IMG/VR virus record: IMGVR_UViG_3300017963_000320
Location: 1-54,348 of that record
DNA: 54,348 bases
Direction: 5' to 3' (one strand)
Source of the DNA: a virus
Part shown: positions 53,658-54,348 of the stretch, one piece after another
Numbering within the stretch: position 1 is the first letter of the stretch
Layout of the letters: every line of letters begins with the position of its first letter
Position numbers and translations under genes: made by a program
The notes under the pieces: model-generated
Database searches by the model: none
What the model was told of the DNA's origin: nothing
What the model saw: the letters and a program-made list of their open reading frames with translations, nothing else

Positions 53658-54348
53658 AGAAGAAATTACAACAGCACTGATTGCATCTGTTCCAAGCAAT
53701 GTGTTTGCAGATAAAGAAAGCATGAATGTTTTGCTGAATCAAATTGAAGCAATGGCAGAATTTGAAGGTGAAGAATTCTCTGACTTGGATGATCCAAAAG
53801 TCAGGGATCAAATCAAATCACTTGCATACAAAGTCAGCAGGACAAAAACCTTCATTGATGCAGAAGGAAAAAAACTTGTTGATGAATTAAAAGCAAGATG
53901 CAAACCAATTGACAGTGCAAGGAAAACTGCAAGAGAATTTCTTGATGACCTGCGTGATGGAATCAAAAAGCCTGTCATTGAATGGGAAGAAAAAGATGCA
54001 AAAAGAGATTTGGAAGAAAGGAATGAAATTGATTCATTCAGGGAACTTTCAAATGCAGAAACCATTGATGAAGCAAATGAAAATCTTGCAGTGTTGCATG
54101 AATGGAATCCTGAAGAAAAAGAATGGCGTGATGATTTCAGAAAAGATGAAGCAGTCAATGCAAAGCAGAAAACAATTGACAGTTTGAAAAAGATCATTGA
54201 CAACCTTCAAGCCATTGCAAAACAGAAAGCTGAAAAGGAAGCATTTGAAAAAGAGAAAGCAGAACACGAAAAAGAAATGGCAGAATTCAAAGCATGGAAG
54301 GAACAACAGGAAAAGGAAAAGGAACCTGCAAAAGAAAAACTGATCCTG
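53650..54348 (+). CDS. N-terminal part of a coiled-coil, recombination-associated phage protein (wraps the contig junction)
   Basis: The gene starts at ATG 53650 behind AAAAAGGAGAATC and leaves the window without a stop, continuing at base 124 of the window after the shared repeat to stop at 405: 326 residues in all. KVRDQIKSLAYKVSRTKTFI, then DAEGKKLVDELKARCKPIDS and DDLRDGIKKPVIEWEEKDAK, match a widespread phage family with the pattern YKVAxSKT-x-x-D-x-x-G-K-x-L. It is annotated elsewhere only as coiled-coil protein and often lies near recombination (RecT- or Erf-type) genes. No annealing protein is visible here, but NinG is close on the circle. Confidence 0.82.
   Translation, partial: MNKEEITTALIASVPSNVFADKESMNVLLNQIEAMAEFEGEEFSDLDDPKVRDQIKSLAYKVSRTKTFIDAEGKKLVDELKARCKPIDSARKTAREFLDDLRDGIKKPVIEWEEKDAKRDLEERNEIDSFRELSNAETIDEANENLAVLHEWNPEEKEWRDDFRKDEAVNAKQKTIDSLKKIIDNLQAIAKQKAEKEAFEKEKAEHEKEMAEFKAWKEQQEKEKEPAKEKLIL
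54226..54348. repeat. 123-bp exact terminal repeat, right copy
   Basis: Identical to bases 1-123. Together the copies show that the sequence closes to a circle of 54,225 bp within a coding frame. Confidence 0.95.

Overview
The window is almost certainly one complete, circularly closed phage genome. The first 123 bases recur exactly at the end (54226-54348) and one coding sequence runs through that junction, so the unit length is 54,225 bp. Every convincing gene lies on the + strand. The DNA is A+T-rich, and most non-structural genes carry a near-identical ribosome binding site, AAAGGAGAATC, a few bases before ATG. The set of large terminase, portal, MuF head protein, prohead protease, major capsid protein, tube protein, frameshifted tail chaperone and an 801-residue tape measure means a tailed phage with a long, non-contractile (siphovirus-like) tail. 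Strong Shine-Dalgarno use argues against a Bacteroidota host. A lipobox protein and several protein families familiar from proteobacterial phages suggest a Gram-negative host, but I cannot name it. I see no integrase, repressor, DNA or RNA polymerase, tRNA or CRISPR array, and no recognisable endolysin.

Layout along the circle: 51.75-54.35 kb and 0-6.2 kb hold early genes for recombination and replication (a coiled-coil recombination-associated protein, a nucleotidyltransferase-fold protein, NinG, an initiator with iterons inside its gene, a DnaB-type helicase). From 6.2 to 12.4 kb there are small proteins, an HNH endonuclease, a ParB-like protein, a TET-associated-type glycosyltransferase, and both terminase subunits. 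From 12.7 to 23.4 kb lies an accessory block: an amidoligase plus gamma-glutamylcyclotransferase pair, a DUF932 protein, an APS kinase and many small unknowns. It ends at a clear terminator. From 23.5 to 34.4 kb are head genes, including a MuF-collagen fusion, two head-fibre paralogues and a phospholipase A2-like protein. From 34.4 to 38.2 kb an island of sugar- and sulfate-transfer enzymes sits between capsid and tail genes. From 38.2 to 48.6 kb are connector, tail and cysteine-rich repeat proteins. From 48.6 to 51.3 kb are a nuclease, membrane proteins and a second sulfotransferase-like protein.

The most interesting candidate system is a phage-encoded sulfation pathway. A canonical APS kinase (18704-19234) would make the sulfate donor PAPS, and two P-loop sulfotransferase-like proteins (37499-38170 and 50154-50783) would use it. 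One of these sits directly behind a sialyltransferase/DUF115-like enzyme and a three-part methyltransferase-glycosyltransferase-glycosyltransferase fusion. A second candidate is the amidoligase-cyclotransferase pair.

Regulation also looks distinctive. A palindromic site, ATAGAT-N3-ATCTAT, recurs at the head of several transcription blocks. Three of these copies are preceded by a conserved leader module. Many gene boundaries carry a short hairpin, often with the upstream stop codon in its loop, directly before the AAAGGAGAATC site.
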